33,969 nt of DNA from Massilia niastensis DSM 21313. GTDB taxonomy: Bacteria; Pseudomonadota; Gammaproteobacteria; Burkholderiales; Burkholderiaceae_D. The stretch covers positions 1-33,969 of the forward strand of contig NZ_KB908134.1 in the NCBI RefSeq assembly GCF_000382345.1. Reading direction: 5' to 3'. Positions 23,975-32,575 of the stretch are shown here, in pieces (positions within the stretch are counted from its first letter, which is position 1; each line of letters starts with the position of its first letter). The notes under the pieces were generated by a model. It was not told the DNA's origin, made no database searches, and saw only the letters and a program-made list of their open reading frames with translations. Both the position numbers and the translations under genes were made by a program.

Positions 23975-24439
23975 GTGCCATCCGCCATCCGCCATCCGAA
24001 AGACTTTTGGACGGGCATCATCTTTCTTTCCATCGGGCTGTACGCTGTCGTCGTCGGCCAGGACTACGACATGGGCAGCGCCGGCCGCATGGGCCCGGCC
24101 TATTTCCCAACCGTGCTCGGGAGCATGCTGGCCCTGATCGGCGCGATCGCCATCGGGCGTTCGTTCTTCCGTCCGGGCGAAAAGATCAGCCGCTTCTACA
24201 TCAAGGAACTGGTGCTGATCCTGGCCGCGGTACTGCTGTTCGGTTTCCTGGTGCGCGGCGCAGGCCTGGTGCCGGCAGCCGTCCTGATCATCATGATCAG
24301 CGCCTATGCCAGCCCCAAGTTCCATCTTGGCAAAACCATCGCGCTGGCCGCCGGCATGGCGCTGTTCGGCGTCCTGCTCTTTGTCAAGCTGCTCGGCTTG
24401 CCTATGCCCATCCTCGGCCCCTGGCTCGGTTTCAATTAA
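23975..24439 (+). CDS. tctB: Tripartite tricarboxylate transporter, small membrane subunit
   Basis: A 154-residue protein with four membrane helices and the TctB opening DFWTGIIFLSIGLYAVVVGQ followed by MGSAGRMGPAYFPTVLGSML. TctB joins TctA in the inner membrane. The start is GTG at 23975 with AAGGGG 7-8 bp upstream. It ends 9 bp before tctA. Confidence 0.9.
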   Translation: MPSAIRHPKDFWTGIIFLSIGLYAVVVGQDYDMGSAGRMGPAYFPTVLGSMLALIGAIAIGRSFFRPGEKISRFYIKELVLILAAVLLFGFLVRGAGLVPAAVLIIMISAYASPKFHLGKTIALAAGMALFGVLLFVKLLGLPMPILGPWLGFN

Positions 24440-24448
24440 GAAGAAAAC

Positions 24449-25951
24449 ATGGAAATCCTTTCTAATCTCGGTTTGGGCCTGGAGACGGCCTTTACGCTCA
24501 CCAACCTGCTGTACTGCCTGATCGGCGTGTTCGTCGGCACCGCCGTCGGCGTGCTGCCTGGCCTCGGCCCCGTGGCGACCATCGCCATGCTGCTGCCGGC
24601 GACCTTCGGCCTGCCGCCGATCTCGGCCCTGATCATGCTGGCCGGTATCTACTACGGCGCCCAGTACGGCGGCTCGACCACCGCGATCCTGGTCAACCTG
24701 CCGGGCGAATCGTCCTCGGTGGTCACGGCGCTGGACGGCTACCAGATGGCCCGCAACGGCAATGCCGGCAAGGCGCTCGCCACCGCGGCCATCGCCTCGT
24801 TCTTCGCCGGCACCGTCGCCACCATCCTGCTGGCCCTGTTCGCGCCCCCATTGGCCGAACTGGCCCTGAAGTTCGGCCCGGCCGAATACTTCTCGCTGAT
24901 GGTGCTGGGCCTGGTGGCCTCGGTGGTGCTGGCCAGCGGCTCGCTGCTCAACGCGATCGGCATGGTGATCCTCGGCCTGCTGCTCGGCCTGGTGGGCACC
25001 GACGTCAACTCGGGCGCGGCGCGCTACACCTTCGACCTGCCGCAGCTGGCTGACGGCATCAACTTCGTGATCGTCGCGATGGGCATGTTCGGCATCGGCG
25101 AAATCGTGCGCAACCTCGAGCACGACGAAAGCCGCCAGCTGGTGATGAAGAAAGTCCAGGGCCTGATGCTCAACAAGGAGGACTTCAAGAAGATCCTGGG
25201 ACCGGTCCTGCGCGGCACCGGCCTGGGCTCGATCCTCGGCATCCTGCCGGGCGGCGGCGCGATGCTGGCCTCGTTCGCGTCCTACTCGATCGAGAAGAAG
25301 GTCTCGCCCAACAAGCGCAACTTCGGCAAGGGCGCGATCGAAGGCGTGGCTGCGCCGGAAGCGGCGAACAACGCCGGCGCCCAGACCTCGTTCATCCCGA
25401 TGCTGACCCTCGGTATCCCGTCGAACCCGGTGATGGCGCTGATGATCGGTGCGATGATCATCCAGGGCATCCAGCCGGGTCCGGCCGTGATGACCGAGCA
25501 GCCGGCGCTGTTCTGGGGCCTGATCGTCTCGATGTGGATCGGTAACCTGTTCCTGGTGGTGCTGAACCTGCCGATGATCGGCCTGTGGGTGCGCATGATC
25601 ACGGTGCCTTACCACTACCTGTACCCGGCGATCCTGATGTTCTGCTCGATCGGCGTGTTCAGCCTGAACAACAGCGACTTCGACGTCTACCTGATGGCCC
25701 TGTTCGGCCTGTTCGGCTACATCTGCGCCAAGCTCGGCGCCGAGCCGGCGCCGATGCTGCTGGGCTTCATCATCGGCCCGATGATGGAGGAATACCTGCG
25801 CCGCGCCCTGCTGCTGTCGCGCAGCGATCCGCTGGTGTTCATCGAGCGTCCGATCAGCGCCGTCATGCTGCTGATGGCCGCACTGGCCATGGCCGTGGTG
25901 CTGTCGCCCGCGCTGCGCAAGAAGCGCGAAGAAGCCTTCCACGAGGATTGA
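24449..25951 (+). CDS. tctA: Tripartite tricarboxylate transporter, large membrane subunit
   Basis: A 500-residue inner-membrane protein with about 11-12 helices. GVLPGLGPVATIAMLLP and GILPGGGAMLASFASYSIEK are the two inverted-repeat substrate motifs of TctA, and YYGAQYGGSTTAILVNLPGE is also typical. It forms the cation-coupled channel with TctB and TctC. Complete length; last gene of tctCBA, followed by a strong terminator. Confidence 0.93.
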   Translation: MEILSNLGLGLETAFTLTNLLYCLIGVFVGTAVGVLPGLGPVATIAMLLPATFGLPPISALIMLAGIYYGAQYGGSTTAILVNLPGESSSVVTALDGYQMARNGNAGKALATAAIASFFAGTVATILLALFAPPLAELALKFGPAEYFSLMVLGLVASVVLASGSLLNAIGMVILGLLLGLVGTDVNSGAARYTFDLPQLADGINFVIVAMGMFGIGEIVRNLEHDESRQLVMKKVQGLMLNKEDFKKILGPVLRGTGLGSILGILPGGGAMLASFASYSIEKKVSPNKRNFGKGAIEGVAAPEAANNAGAQTSFIPMLTLGIPSNPVMALMIGAMIIQGIQPGPAVMTEQPALFWGLIVSMWIGNLFLVVLNLPMIGLWVRMITVPYHYLYPAILMFCSIGVFSLNNSDFDVYLMALFGLFGYICAKLGAEPAPMLLGFIIGPMMEEYLRRALLLSRSDPLVFIERPISAVMLLMAALAMAVVLSPALRKKREEAFHED

Positions 25952-25955
25952 TCCC

Positions 25956-25987
25956 ACGGCCCGCGCCTCCCGGCGCGGGCCGTTTTT
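25956..25987 (+). terminator. Rho-independent terminator after tctA
   Basis: A perfect 12-bp stem ACGGCCCGCGCC (25956-25967) with GGCGCGGGCCGT (25972-25983), 4-nt loop, then TTTT. There is no T-run on the other strand, so it mainly ends tctCBA rather than the convergent MFS operon. Confidence 0.88.
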
Positions 25988-25989
25988 CC

Positions 25990-27426
25990 TCAATCGAAGC
26001 TGCGCTGGAAAAACAGCAGCGCAGCGCCCAGCATTCCCACCCACATCACCACCCAGAAGATGTCCATGCTGGCCAGCAGCAGCACCTGCTGCGCCACCGG
26101 CGCCGCCGGGCTGCCGGCCGCTTCCGCCAGGCGCGCCGTGTGCAGCGCCGCCCTCTCCTGCATGACCGCACTGGTGACGCCGACGCCGAGCGCCAGGCCC
26201 GCCTGTCCCAGCATGTTCTTGAACTGCTGCGCGTGCGAGAACTTCACGTTATCCGCCACGAAATCCTTGAACGAGTGGATCGCCGTGGTGGCCATGCCGA
26301 AGATCAGGAACACCCCGAACAGGCCGATCCAGAACGTGACCGTGTCCCACACGTGCCCGCGCGGATCGAGATGCGAGAAGCGCCACCCCATCAGGGCCAG
26401 CATCAGGAAGGCCGCCACGTAGAACTTGGTCGCGTGCGGCCGCTTCTTCACGGTCGCCAGCAGGACGACCAGCCCCAGCGGGGTGAACGCCATGCCCATG
26501 CTCTGCAGGTTCCCGGCCTGCTCGAAACCGATGCCGAGCGCGCGCTGCACCAGCTGCGGCAGCGCCGTATTCACGATCCCCAGCACGACATAGCACATGC
26601 TGAAGATCGCCAGCCCGACCTGGAAGCGGCGGCTGCGCAGGATCGACAGGTGCAGGAAGGGATAGGCGCGCCGCGCATGCAGGAATCCGAACGCGGCCAG
26701 CAGCCCGATGCCGGCCACCAGCAGCCAGACCAGGTGGGCGCGCTCGCCGTGCCAGTCGTAGGCCAGGCGCTGCAGCGCGTACAGCGTCACCGCCGCGCCG
26801 CCGGCCAGCAGCACCGCGTCGAGCGTATGCGGGCGGGTCGGGGTGCCGTCCAGGGTGACCGCGTCGAGCGGCAGGTAGCGCGCCGCCAGCACCGAGCCGA
26901 GGATCGCCAGGGCGGCCAGCGCCAGGTAGATCCCGCCCCAGGCCTCGCGCGCCACCATCGCCCCCGCCGCCCACGGTCCGAGCGAGATCCCGGTGGCGAC
27001 CGCGCCGGCGAAGGCGGCGATGCCGATCACCCGCTCTTGCGGCGGAAAGATCAGGTTGACCATCATGCGCGCGCTGGTCATGAAGCCGCCGCCGCCCAGC
27101 GCCATCAGGGTGCGGCCCAGCGCGAAGCTGCCGACGCTGTCGCTGGCGGCGCACAGCCAGGATCCGCACACGAAGATCAGCACGCCCGCGAGCAGGTGGT
27201 CGCGCCAGCCGAAGCGCTGGATCAGCACGGTCATCTGCGAGATCGCCAGCACCGCGACGCTGGCGTACAGCGCCGTGATCGCCCCGTATTCTTCCGGCGA
27301 GGCGTTGACCTGTCCGAGCGTCGGCCCAATGGCGAACACCACCATCCCGGTCTGGAAGAACTCGATGAAGTTGAAGATGAAGATCGCTCCCAGGAGTGCC
27401 GGGCGCGGGATCGCAAGCGCGTTCAT
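25990..27426 (-). CDS. MFS efflux transporter of a tripartite pump (EmrB-like role)
   Basis: A 478-residue protein with about 12-14 membrane helices. LGRTLMALGGGGFMTSARMM and AGAVATGISLGPWAAGAMVA match motif C-like and motif 5 patterns of the DHA2 drug:proton antiporter group. It should expel a drug or phenolic through the adaptor and outer-membrane factor encoded just upstream. The start ATG 27426 has a GGGCGAGG ribosome site and lies 12 bp after the adaptor gene's stop. Last gene of the marR-led operon. Confidence 0.87.
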   Translation of the reverse strand: MNALAIPRPALLGAIFIFNFIEFFQTGMVVFAIGPTLGQVNASPEEYGAITALYASVAVLAISQMTVLIQRFGWRDHLLAGVLIFVCGSWLCAASDSVGSFALGRTLMALGGGGFMTSARMMVNLIFPPQERVIGIAAFAGAVATGISLGPWAAGAMVAREAWGGIYLALAALAILGSVLAARYLPLDAVTLDGTPTRPHTLDAVLLAGGAAVTLYALQRLAYDWHGERAHLVWLLVAGIGLLAAFGFLHARRAYPFLHLSILRSRRFQVGLAIFSMCYVVLGIVNTALPQLVQRALGIGFEQAGNLQSMGMAFTPLGLVVLLATVKKRPHATKFYVAAFLMLALMGWRFSHLDPRGHVWDTVTFWIGLFGVFLIFGMATTAIHSFKDFVADNVKFSHAQQFKNMLGQAGLALGVGVTSAVMQERAALHTARLAEAAGSPAAPVAQQVLLLASMDIFWVVMWVGMLGAALLFFQRSFD

Positions 27427-27438
27427 CGCCTCGCCCGC

Positions 27439-28608
27439 CTAGCGCTTCGCCACCGGCGCCGGCGCGCCGAGCGCGCGCTGGATCGCCTGCGCCGCGCCGT
27501 CGTCCTCGGCCGCGTACACCGAGGTCTCGTAGCGCTGGCGCGCCGCGCCCGCCTGCATCAGGGGCGGGCCGTCCTGGCGGCTGGTGTCGATCGCCACCTT
27601 CATCGACAGGCCCAGGCGCAGCGGATGGCGCGCCAGCTCCTTCGGATCGAGCGCGATCCGCACCGGGACCCGCTGCACCACCTTGATCCAGTTGCCGGTC
27701 GCGTTCTGCGCCGGCACCAGCGCGAACGCGCTGCCGGTACCCGCCTCCTGGCCCGCGACCCGGCCCTGGAACACCACGTCGTTGCCGTACACGTCGGCCG
27801 TCACCCTGACCTTCTGGCCGATCCGGACGTCGCGCAGCTGGGTTTCCTTGAGGTTGGCCGTGACCCACATCTGGTCGAGCGGGATGATCGCCATCAGCGG
27901 CGCTCCTTGCGCCACGCGCTGGCCGAGCTGCACGTTGCGGCGCGCCACGATGCCGCCGACCGGCGCCGCCAGCGCGGTGCGCGACAGCGCCACCGAGGCG
28001 TCGCGCAGCTGGGCGATCGCGGCCGCCACCTCCGGATGGTTTTCCACGGTGGCGCCGCTGACCAGGGCGTCGGCCGCCGCGACCTGCTGGCGCGCGGCGT
28101 TCAGGGCGGCGCGCGCCGCCGCCACCGCGTCCTCCGCATGGCGCAGGTCCTCGCCGGACACCGCGCCGGTGCCGGACAGGGCGCGGCGCCGCTGCAGGTT
28201 GCTGGCCGCCCTGGCCAGGTCCGATTCGCGCAGGGCCACATTGGCGCGCATCTGCTCGGCGTTCGCGAACTGCGAGCGCACCTGGCGCGCCGCCCGCGCC
28301 AGCCCGGCCTCGGCGCGGTCCAGCGCCAGGCGGGCGTCAAGCTCGTTGAGCTGGACCAGCACCTCGCCGGCCTGCACGTAGTCGGTGTTGTCGGCGCCGA
28401 TGCGGGTCACGGTGCCCGCTACCTGCGGCGTCACCTGCACCAGGTTGCCCTCGACATAGGCGTCCTCGGTGGATTCCGAATTCCAGCCGAGGTTGAGGAT
28501 GCCGGGCGCCGACAGGGCGATCCCGACCGCGGCCGCGGCGACGGCGACGGCCAGCCCGATGGCCAGCTTGCGGCGCTTCGGCGCCGGCAGTTCTTTGTTG
28601 GTTTCCAT
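27439..28608 (-). CDS. HlyD/EmrA-type membrane fusion protein
   Basis: A 389-residue adaptor. A single N-terminal membrane helix (LAIGLAVAVAAAAVGIAL) is followed by STEDAYVEGNLVQVTPQVAG, the biotinyl-lipoyl half motif of EmrA-like proteins, then a long alpha-helical hairpin rich in Ala, Arg and Glu, and the second lipoyl half LAAPVGGIVARRNVQLGQRV. It bridges the MFS pump and the outer-membrane factor. ATG 28608 is preceded by GGAG. It lies 16 bp after the outer-membrane gene. Confidence 0.9.
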   Translation of the reverse strand: METNKELPAPKRRKLAIGLAVAVAAAAVGIALSAPGILNLGWNSESTEDAYVEGNLVQVTPQVAGTVTRIGADNTDYVQAGEVLVQLNELDARLALDRAEAGLARAARQVRSQFANAEQMRANVALRESDLARAASNLQRRRALSGTGAVSGEDLRHAEDAVAAARAALNAARQQVAAADALVSGATVENHPEVAAAIAQLRDASVALSRTALAAPVGGIVARRNVQLGQRVAQGAPLMAIIPLDQMWVTANLKETQLRDVRIGQKVRVTADVYGNDVVFQGRVAGQEAGTGSAFALVPAQNATGNWIKVVQRVPVRIALDPKELARHPLRLGLSMKVAIDTSRQDGPPLMQAGAARQRYETSVYAAEDDGAAQAIQRALGAPAPVAKR

Positions 28609-28624
28609 GCTGTTCTCCAGTGGA

Positions 28625-30034
28625 TCAGTGGCCGCCGCCGAGCGCGCGCACCAGGTTGAGATCGAGTTCGTTGGCGCGCGCGGCCAGGTCGGCCCGGGCG
28701 CGGCGCTGGGCCACCACCTGGCCATCGGCCACCAGCACCTGCAGGAAGGTGGCCAGGCCGCCGCGGTAGCGCTGCAGCGCCACCGAATACGCCTGTTCGG
28801 CCGCCGCCAGCGCCAGGTCCTGCTCGCGCAGGCGGGTCTCCTGCGCGCGGATCGAGGTCAGCTGGGCGACCACGTCGCGCATGGCTTCCACGACCGCCGC
28901 GTTGTACTGCTCGACCGCGATGTCGTACTCCGCATTGCGCGCCGCGAGGTTGCTGCGCAGCCGTCCGCCGTCGAACAGCGGCAGGGTCACCAGCGGCCCG
29001 GCGGACGCGGTCGCGCTGCCGCCCTGCAGCAGGCGGTCGAAGCCGAGGCTTTGCAGGCCGACCAGCGCCGCCAGGTTGACCGTCGGGTAGAACTGCGCCC
29101 TGGCGACGTCGATGTCGCCGCTGGCCGCTTCCACGCGCCAGCGCAGCGCCACCAGTTCCGGGCGCCGTCCCAGCAGCGCGGCCGGCAGGTCGGCCGGCAC
29201 GCCCGGCTGGTAGCTCGGGCGCAGCTGCGGGCGCCCGATCGCGCCGGCCGCATCCTGGCCCTGGCCGGCGAGCGCCGCCAGCTGGCCGCGGGTCAGCGCG
29301 ATCGCCTCGTCGAGCGCGGCGATCTGGCCGCGGGCGACCGGCACGCCGATCTCGGCCTGCCTGAGTTCCGCCTGGCTGTCGAGCTCCGCCTCGACGCGCT
29401 TGCCGACCAGCTCCAGGATCTGCTCGCGCTGGCGCAGTTCGGTCCTTGCCAGGTCGTGCTGCTGATGCAGCAGGTCGAGGCGGAACCAGGCCTGGACCAC
29501 GGCCACCGTCACCGCCAGCGCGGCGGCTTCGGCTTCGGCCTTCTGGGCGTTCACGCGTCCGGCCGCGGCGTCGACCGCCGAGCGGTTCTTGCCCCAGAAA
29601 TCGAGTTCGTACGACAGGCCCACGCTGGCGTCGTTGAACCAGTTCCAGCTGCCTGCCAGCGGCCGCGGTACCGTGCTGTTCTCGCTGAAGCGCTGGCGCG
29701 ACGAGCGCGCCGAGGCGCTGGCCTGGGGACCGAGGGCCGCATTCGCGACGCCTTCCAGCGCCGCGGCCTGGCGCACGCGCGCCAGCGCGATGGCGACGGT
29801 CGGGCTGTCGCTGCGGGCCCGGCGCACCAGCGCGTCGAGCTGGGGATCGCCGTAGGCGCGCCACCATTCCTGGGCCGGCCAGGCGGCATCCGGGAGCGCG
29901 AGCGCGGCGATGGCGCCCTGCGAGGGCGCCGCGGCGGCGTCGCGCAGGCGCGCGCGCTCGCCCTGCGGACCGGTGGACATGCAGCCCGCCAGCGTCAGCA
30001 GCAAGGCCAGGGCTGCGGGGAGCCGGGCATTCAT
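28625..30034 (-). CDS. NodT-family outer-membrane efflux lipoprotein (TolC-like)
   Basis: A 469-residue outer-membrane factor. Lipoprotein signal with lipobox LAGC (Cys18). WWRAYGDPQLDALVRRA and SYELDFWGKNRSAVDAA, then RRPELVALRWRVEAASGDI and FYPTVNLAALVG are the two repeats of the NodT family. It makes the channel through the outer membrane for the HlyD-MFS pump. ATG 30034 overlaps the stop of the marR gene (ATGA), and GGGAGA lies before it, so the two are translationally coupled. Confidence 0.92.
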   Translation of the reverse strand: MNARLPAALALLLTLAGCMSTGPQGERARLRDAAAAPSQGAIAALALPDAAWPAQEWWRAYGDPQLDALVRRARSDSPTVAIALARVRQAAALEGVANAALGPQASASARSSRQRFSENSTVPRPLAGSWNWFNDASVGLSYELDFWGKNRSAVDAAAGRVNAQKAEAEAAALAVTVAVVQAWFRLDLLHQQHDLARTELRQREQILELVGKRVEAELDSQAELRQAEIGVPVARGQIAALDEAIALTRGQLAALAGQGQDAAGAIGRPQLRPSYQPGVPADLPAALLGRRPELVALRWRVEAASGDIDVARAQFYPTVNLAALVGLQSLGFDRLLQGGSATASAGPLVTLPLFDGGRLRSNLAARNAEYDIAVEQYNAAVVEAMRDVVAQLTSIRAQETRLREQDLALAAAEQAYSVALQRYRGGLATFLQVLVADGQVVAQRRARADLAARANELDLNLVRALGGGH

Positions 30035-30471
30035 GGCGTCTCCCGCTGCGTGACGCCGGCATGGCCGATCACGTCGAGGAGGGAGCGGTGGAAGCGCTGC
30101 GCGTCGCTTGCGGGGAAGCTGTCCCACAGCCGCGCATGGACACCGCGCACGGCTTCCGCGACCGCGGGCATCAGCGCCCGCGCCTCCTCGCTGAGCACCA
30201 GGCGCACCGCCCGGCGGTCATGCGGGTCGGCCTGGCGCAGCAGCAGGCGCTTGGCTTCGAGGCGGTCCAGCAGGCGCGTCATCGCGCCGCTGTCGACGCC
30301 GGCCAGGCGCGACAGCGCACCGGGCGTATTGTTCCGGCCGTCGGCCAGCTGCAGCAGGATCATGCCCTGCTGGGCGGTGACGTTCAGGGCGCCCAGTTCC
30401 TCTTCGAGCATGCGCAGCGTGCAGTTGCGGGCACGGGCGATCAGGAATGGCAGGTAGGCGTCGGGCGCCAT
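30031..30471 (-). CDS. MarR-family repressor of the efflux operon
   Basis: A 146-residue winged-helix regulator. LNVTAQQGMILLQLADGRN, then TPGALSRLAGVDSGAMTRLL and LLLRQADPHDRRAVRLVLSE contain the DNA-recognition helix and the wing with the conserved D-RR. It is the first gene of a four-gene operon (marR, outer-membrane factor, adaptor, MFS pump), so it probably represses its own operon and is released by a phenolic or drug ligand. ATG 30471 (AAGGGACA upstream) gives the usual MarR length; ATGs at 30501 and 30537 are possible. Confidence 0.9.
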   Translation of the reverse strand: MAPDAYLPFLIARARNCTLRMLEEELGALNVTAQQGMILLQLADGRNNTPGALSRLAGVDSGAMTRLLDRLEAKRLLLRQADPHDRRAVRLVLSEEARALMPAVAEAVRGVHARLWDSFPASDAQRFHRSLLDVIGHAGVTQRETP

Positions 30472-30541
30472 TGTCCCTTGGAAGGAAGGTGATTCCAGCA
30501 TAATTTGCCCCGGCAGGAGTTTAGTCAGATGCCGCAAGCAT

Positions 30542-30561
30542 AGTTACCTGAAGATATTACT
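30542..30561. promoter_or_regulatory. Possible MarR operator
   Basis: An imperfect inverted repeat AGT-A--T/A--T-ACT (20 bp) lies about 70 bp upstream of marR in an A/T-richer stretch. Only half of the positions are symmetric, so this is a weak candidate. Confidence 0.25.
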
Positions 30562-30642
30562 GCCATGGCTGGAAAGGCATGCAGGTTATGCAGAAACCGC
30601 ATGATTCTTCCCTATGGCTAGCGTCACGCCCCGGCTAAGTAG

Positions 30643-30860
30643 TCACGCAAAATTTATTGTGGACTTGCTTCCGAAACCTCTCATCAAGGACTGAATCTCG
30701 TCAACCAGATCTGCCCCGTTCTTGGCAACGAAGCGGTGCCAGAAATACTTGGCATGCTTCCACAGGATCTCGTTGCGGTTGAGTTCCGGACTGTAGGGCG
30801 GCAAATAGTACAGGTACAGTCCACGCCTGGCCCACTGGCGCCGCTTCTTGTCCATAGAAG
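30643..30860 (-). pseudogene. C-terminal fragment of an IS630-family transposase
   Basis: About 72 residues, with WARRGLYLYYLPPYSPELNR and NEILWKHAKYFWHRF; the Glu in LNRNE is the last residue of the IS630 DDE triad. It ends IQSLMRGFGSKSTINFA at TGA 30643. The N-terminal two thirds are gone, replaced by the end of the cupin gene (stop at 30890). The sequence just past the stop, CTAAGTAGTCACGC (30635-30648), is probably the element end. Confidence 0.8.
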
Positions 30861-30889
30861 AGAGCGCGGTCGCCGCGTCGCAGCTTTTG

Positions 30890-31408
30890 CTACTCACCAT
30901 CCCAGTAATCAACCGCGCTTCCAGCGCGGCCGACAAAGAAAAATTCCTGCGGCTGTCCATCTGCGCCAGGAGGAAAATCTCCGGCGACCACGAACTTGTC
31001 TGAATCCGGATACTCGACGATTTCTGGTGTGAGCTTGGTACTGACGGCCAGGTAGCGCAATGGCACCAAGCCGATATTGATGATTTGATGTGCTGTTTCC
31101 CTGCCCCCAGGCGGGCACGCGATGATATCGCCTGCACGTATCGGATACGTTTTCTCCCCGATGCGAACTTCTCCGCTTCCCTCCAGGATGAAAAACATCT
31201 CTTCGTTCACTCGATGGTTGTGACATGGAAACGCTCTTTTTCCCGGTGGCACTTCAGTAATGTTATAGCCGAGACGCTGGGCGCCGATCCTGGTTCCGAT
31301 CGTTTGCATGCGAGCGTCGAAACGTTCCGCGGCGCGACCCGTGGCAGTAAACGCCGCCGGTCCAGGTTGAAACTCAAGGTCTACAATGTTAATGACTGGC
31401 TTGTTCAT
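30890..31408 (-). CDS. Cupin-domain protein
   Basis: A 172-residue single-domain cupin. The first motif is PCHNHRVNEEMFFILEGSGE (H-x-H with a following Glu) and the second is AGDIIACPPGG-ETAHQIIN, so the His/Glu metal site looks complete. Such proteins bind a metal and act as small dioxygenases, isomerases or sugar or ligand binders; I cannot tell which. ATG 31408 has GGAGGAC upstream. It is 19 bp after the LysR gene on the same strand, so they are probably co-transcribed. The stop codon lies close to a broken IS630 gene. Confidence 0.82.
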   Translation of the reverse strand: MNKPVINIVDLEFQPGPAAFTATGRAAERFDARMQTIGTRIGAQRLGYNITEVPPGKRAFPCHNHRVNEEMFFILEGSGEVRIGEKTYPIRAGDIIACPPGGRETAHQIINIGLVPLRYLAVSTKLTPEIVEYPDSDKFVVAGDFPPGADGQPQEFFFVGRAGSAVDYWDGE

Positions 31409-31427
31409 GTCGTCCTCCACGCCGTTT

Positions 31428-32354
31428 TCAGCACTGCCTACCCTCGACGGGGTCTTCCGTAAGCTTTGGCACTTCACTGACCAGGAAGTCAATGAAGGCT
31501 CGCACCGAGGGCAACATGCCTTTGCGGCTCATGAACACGGCATGGACGATGAATTCCCCGCTGGACCAATCTGGCAAGACATGCAGGAGTTCGCCGGATT
31601 GAAGATTCGGCACGCAAAATCGTTTAGGCAGCATCGCCAGGCCCACGCCGGCGATCGCTGACGCGCGCGCCACATCTAGATCGCTGCAGAACAGGCGGGG
31701 CTGGTGGTGAAACTGAAGCGTTTTATCACCCGGCCCTTCCAGTTCCCAGCAATCGCCACCCGCACTTTCCGCTGTCGACAGCGTTGGAAACTCAGCCAGC
31801 CGCTCCACCGTAATGGGACCCTCATGGCCAGTCAATAATCGCGGACTCATGACCAGCACGAGGCGGACGCGGGCCAAAGGACGCACAACAAGAGTGGGGT
31901 CGGTCTCAAGTCGCATCCTGCCTCGCAGGGCAATATCCACGCGGTCTTCGATGAGGTCGGCCGGCCGATGGAAAACCTGAAGGTGTATCCGTACCTTCGG
32001 ATAAAGGACCAGGAACGCGGGCAGCAGATTAACCATCATGTGCTGTATCTGACTCGGCGGACAGCTCACCCGCACTAATCCTTGCGGTTCCGTGCGCGAC
32101 TGCGCAGCCACGATCTCTGCCGCTTCCGCCGCTTCCAGCATGACCTGGCAACGCTCATAGAAGTCGCGGCCAACATCGGTGGTGCGCAGGCTACGCGTCG
32201 TACGTTCGAGCAGCCGCACCTGGAGCCGATTTTCCAGCTGGGCCACGCGCTTGCTTAGCGTCGATTTCGGCACGCCTATGTGACGCGCACCGGCGGCGAA
32301 CCCATTACAGGACACCATCGTGTGGAAAAAGTACAGGTCATTCAGGTCATGCAT
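31428..32354 (-). CDS. LysR-family transcriptional regulator
   Basis: A 308-residue regulator. The N-terminal winged helix contains GFAAGARHIGVPKSTLSKRV and AQLENRLQVRLLERTTRSLR, typical of the LysR family; the rest is the periplasmic-binding-like effector domain. Overall it resembles the DsdC/CrgA-like subgroup that controls oxidoreductases. Unlike most LysR genes it is not divergent from its neighbour but heads the cupin gene on the same strand. ATG 32354 follows GGAGGGC. Base composition is less G/C-rich than the core genes. Confidence 0.9.
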   Translation of the reverse strand: MHDLNDLYFFHTMVSCNGFAAGARHIGVPKSTLSKRVAQLENRLQVRLLERTTRSLRTTDVGRDFYERCQVMLEAAEAAEIVAAQSRTEPQGLVRVSCPPSQIQHMMVNLLPAFLVLYPKVRIHLQVFHRPADLIEDRVDIALRGRMRLETDPTLVVRPLARVRLVLVMSPRLLTGHEGPITVERLAEFPTLSTAESAGGDCWELEGPGDKTLQFHHQPRLFCSDLDVARASAIAGVGLAMLPKRFCVPNLQSGELLHVLPDWSSGEFIVHAVFMSRKGMLPSVRAFIDFLVSEVPKLTEDPVEGRQC

Positions 32355-32549
32355 GATTTGCCCTCCTAGCGAAGAGCAGCGCCTTGATTGTCTCCAGGGG
32401 GAGACGACGCGTCCACATTTCCCAGTCTAGTGCATGGATCGAAGCAACCCTACACTGATTTCAACGACGGGCACCCAACAACGGGACTGAGCGTTAAAGG
32501 GGCCGACAGACAGCATCCTCGACTGAACCGCCAACTTTTCATCGAAACA

Positions 32550-32575
32550 TGTGGTGGTCAAGTAATTTCGGACAC
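32550..32575. repeat. Probable terminal repeat of the IS3-family element
   Basis: The element seems to start TGTGGTGGTCAAGTAATTTC at 32550, overlapping the end of orfB (stop at 32558-32560). IS3 elements usually end TG...CA close to the orfB stop. The partner end is lost, so no full inverted repeat can be checked. Confidence 0.5.

Noticed and set aside
22718..26044. A minus-strand frame of over 1100 codons opposite tctCBA
   Set aside because: Asp/Arg/Gln/His-rich low-complexity translation with no signal or domain, exactly opposite three well-recognised genes.
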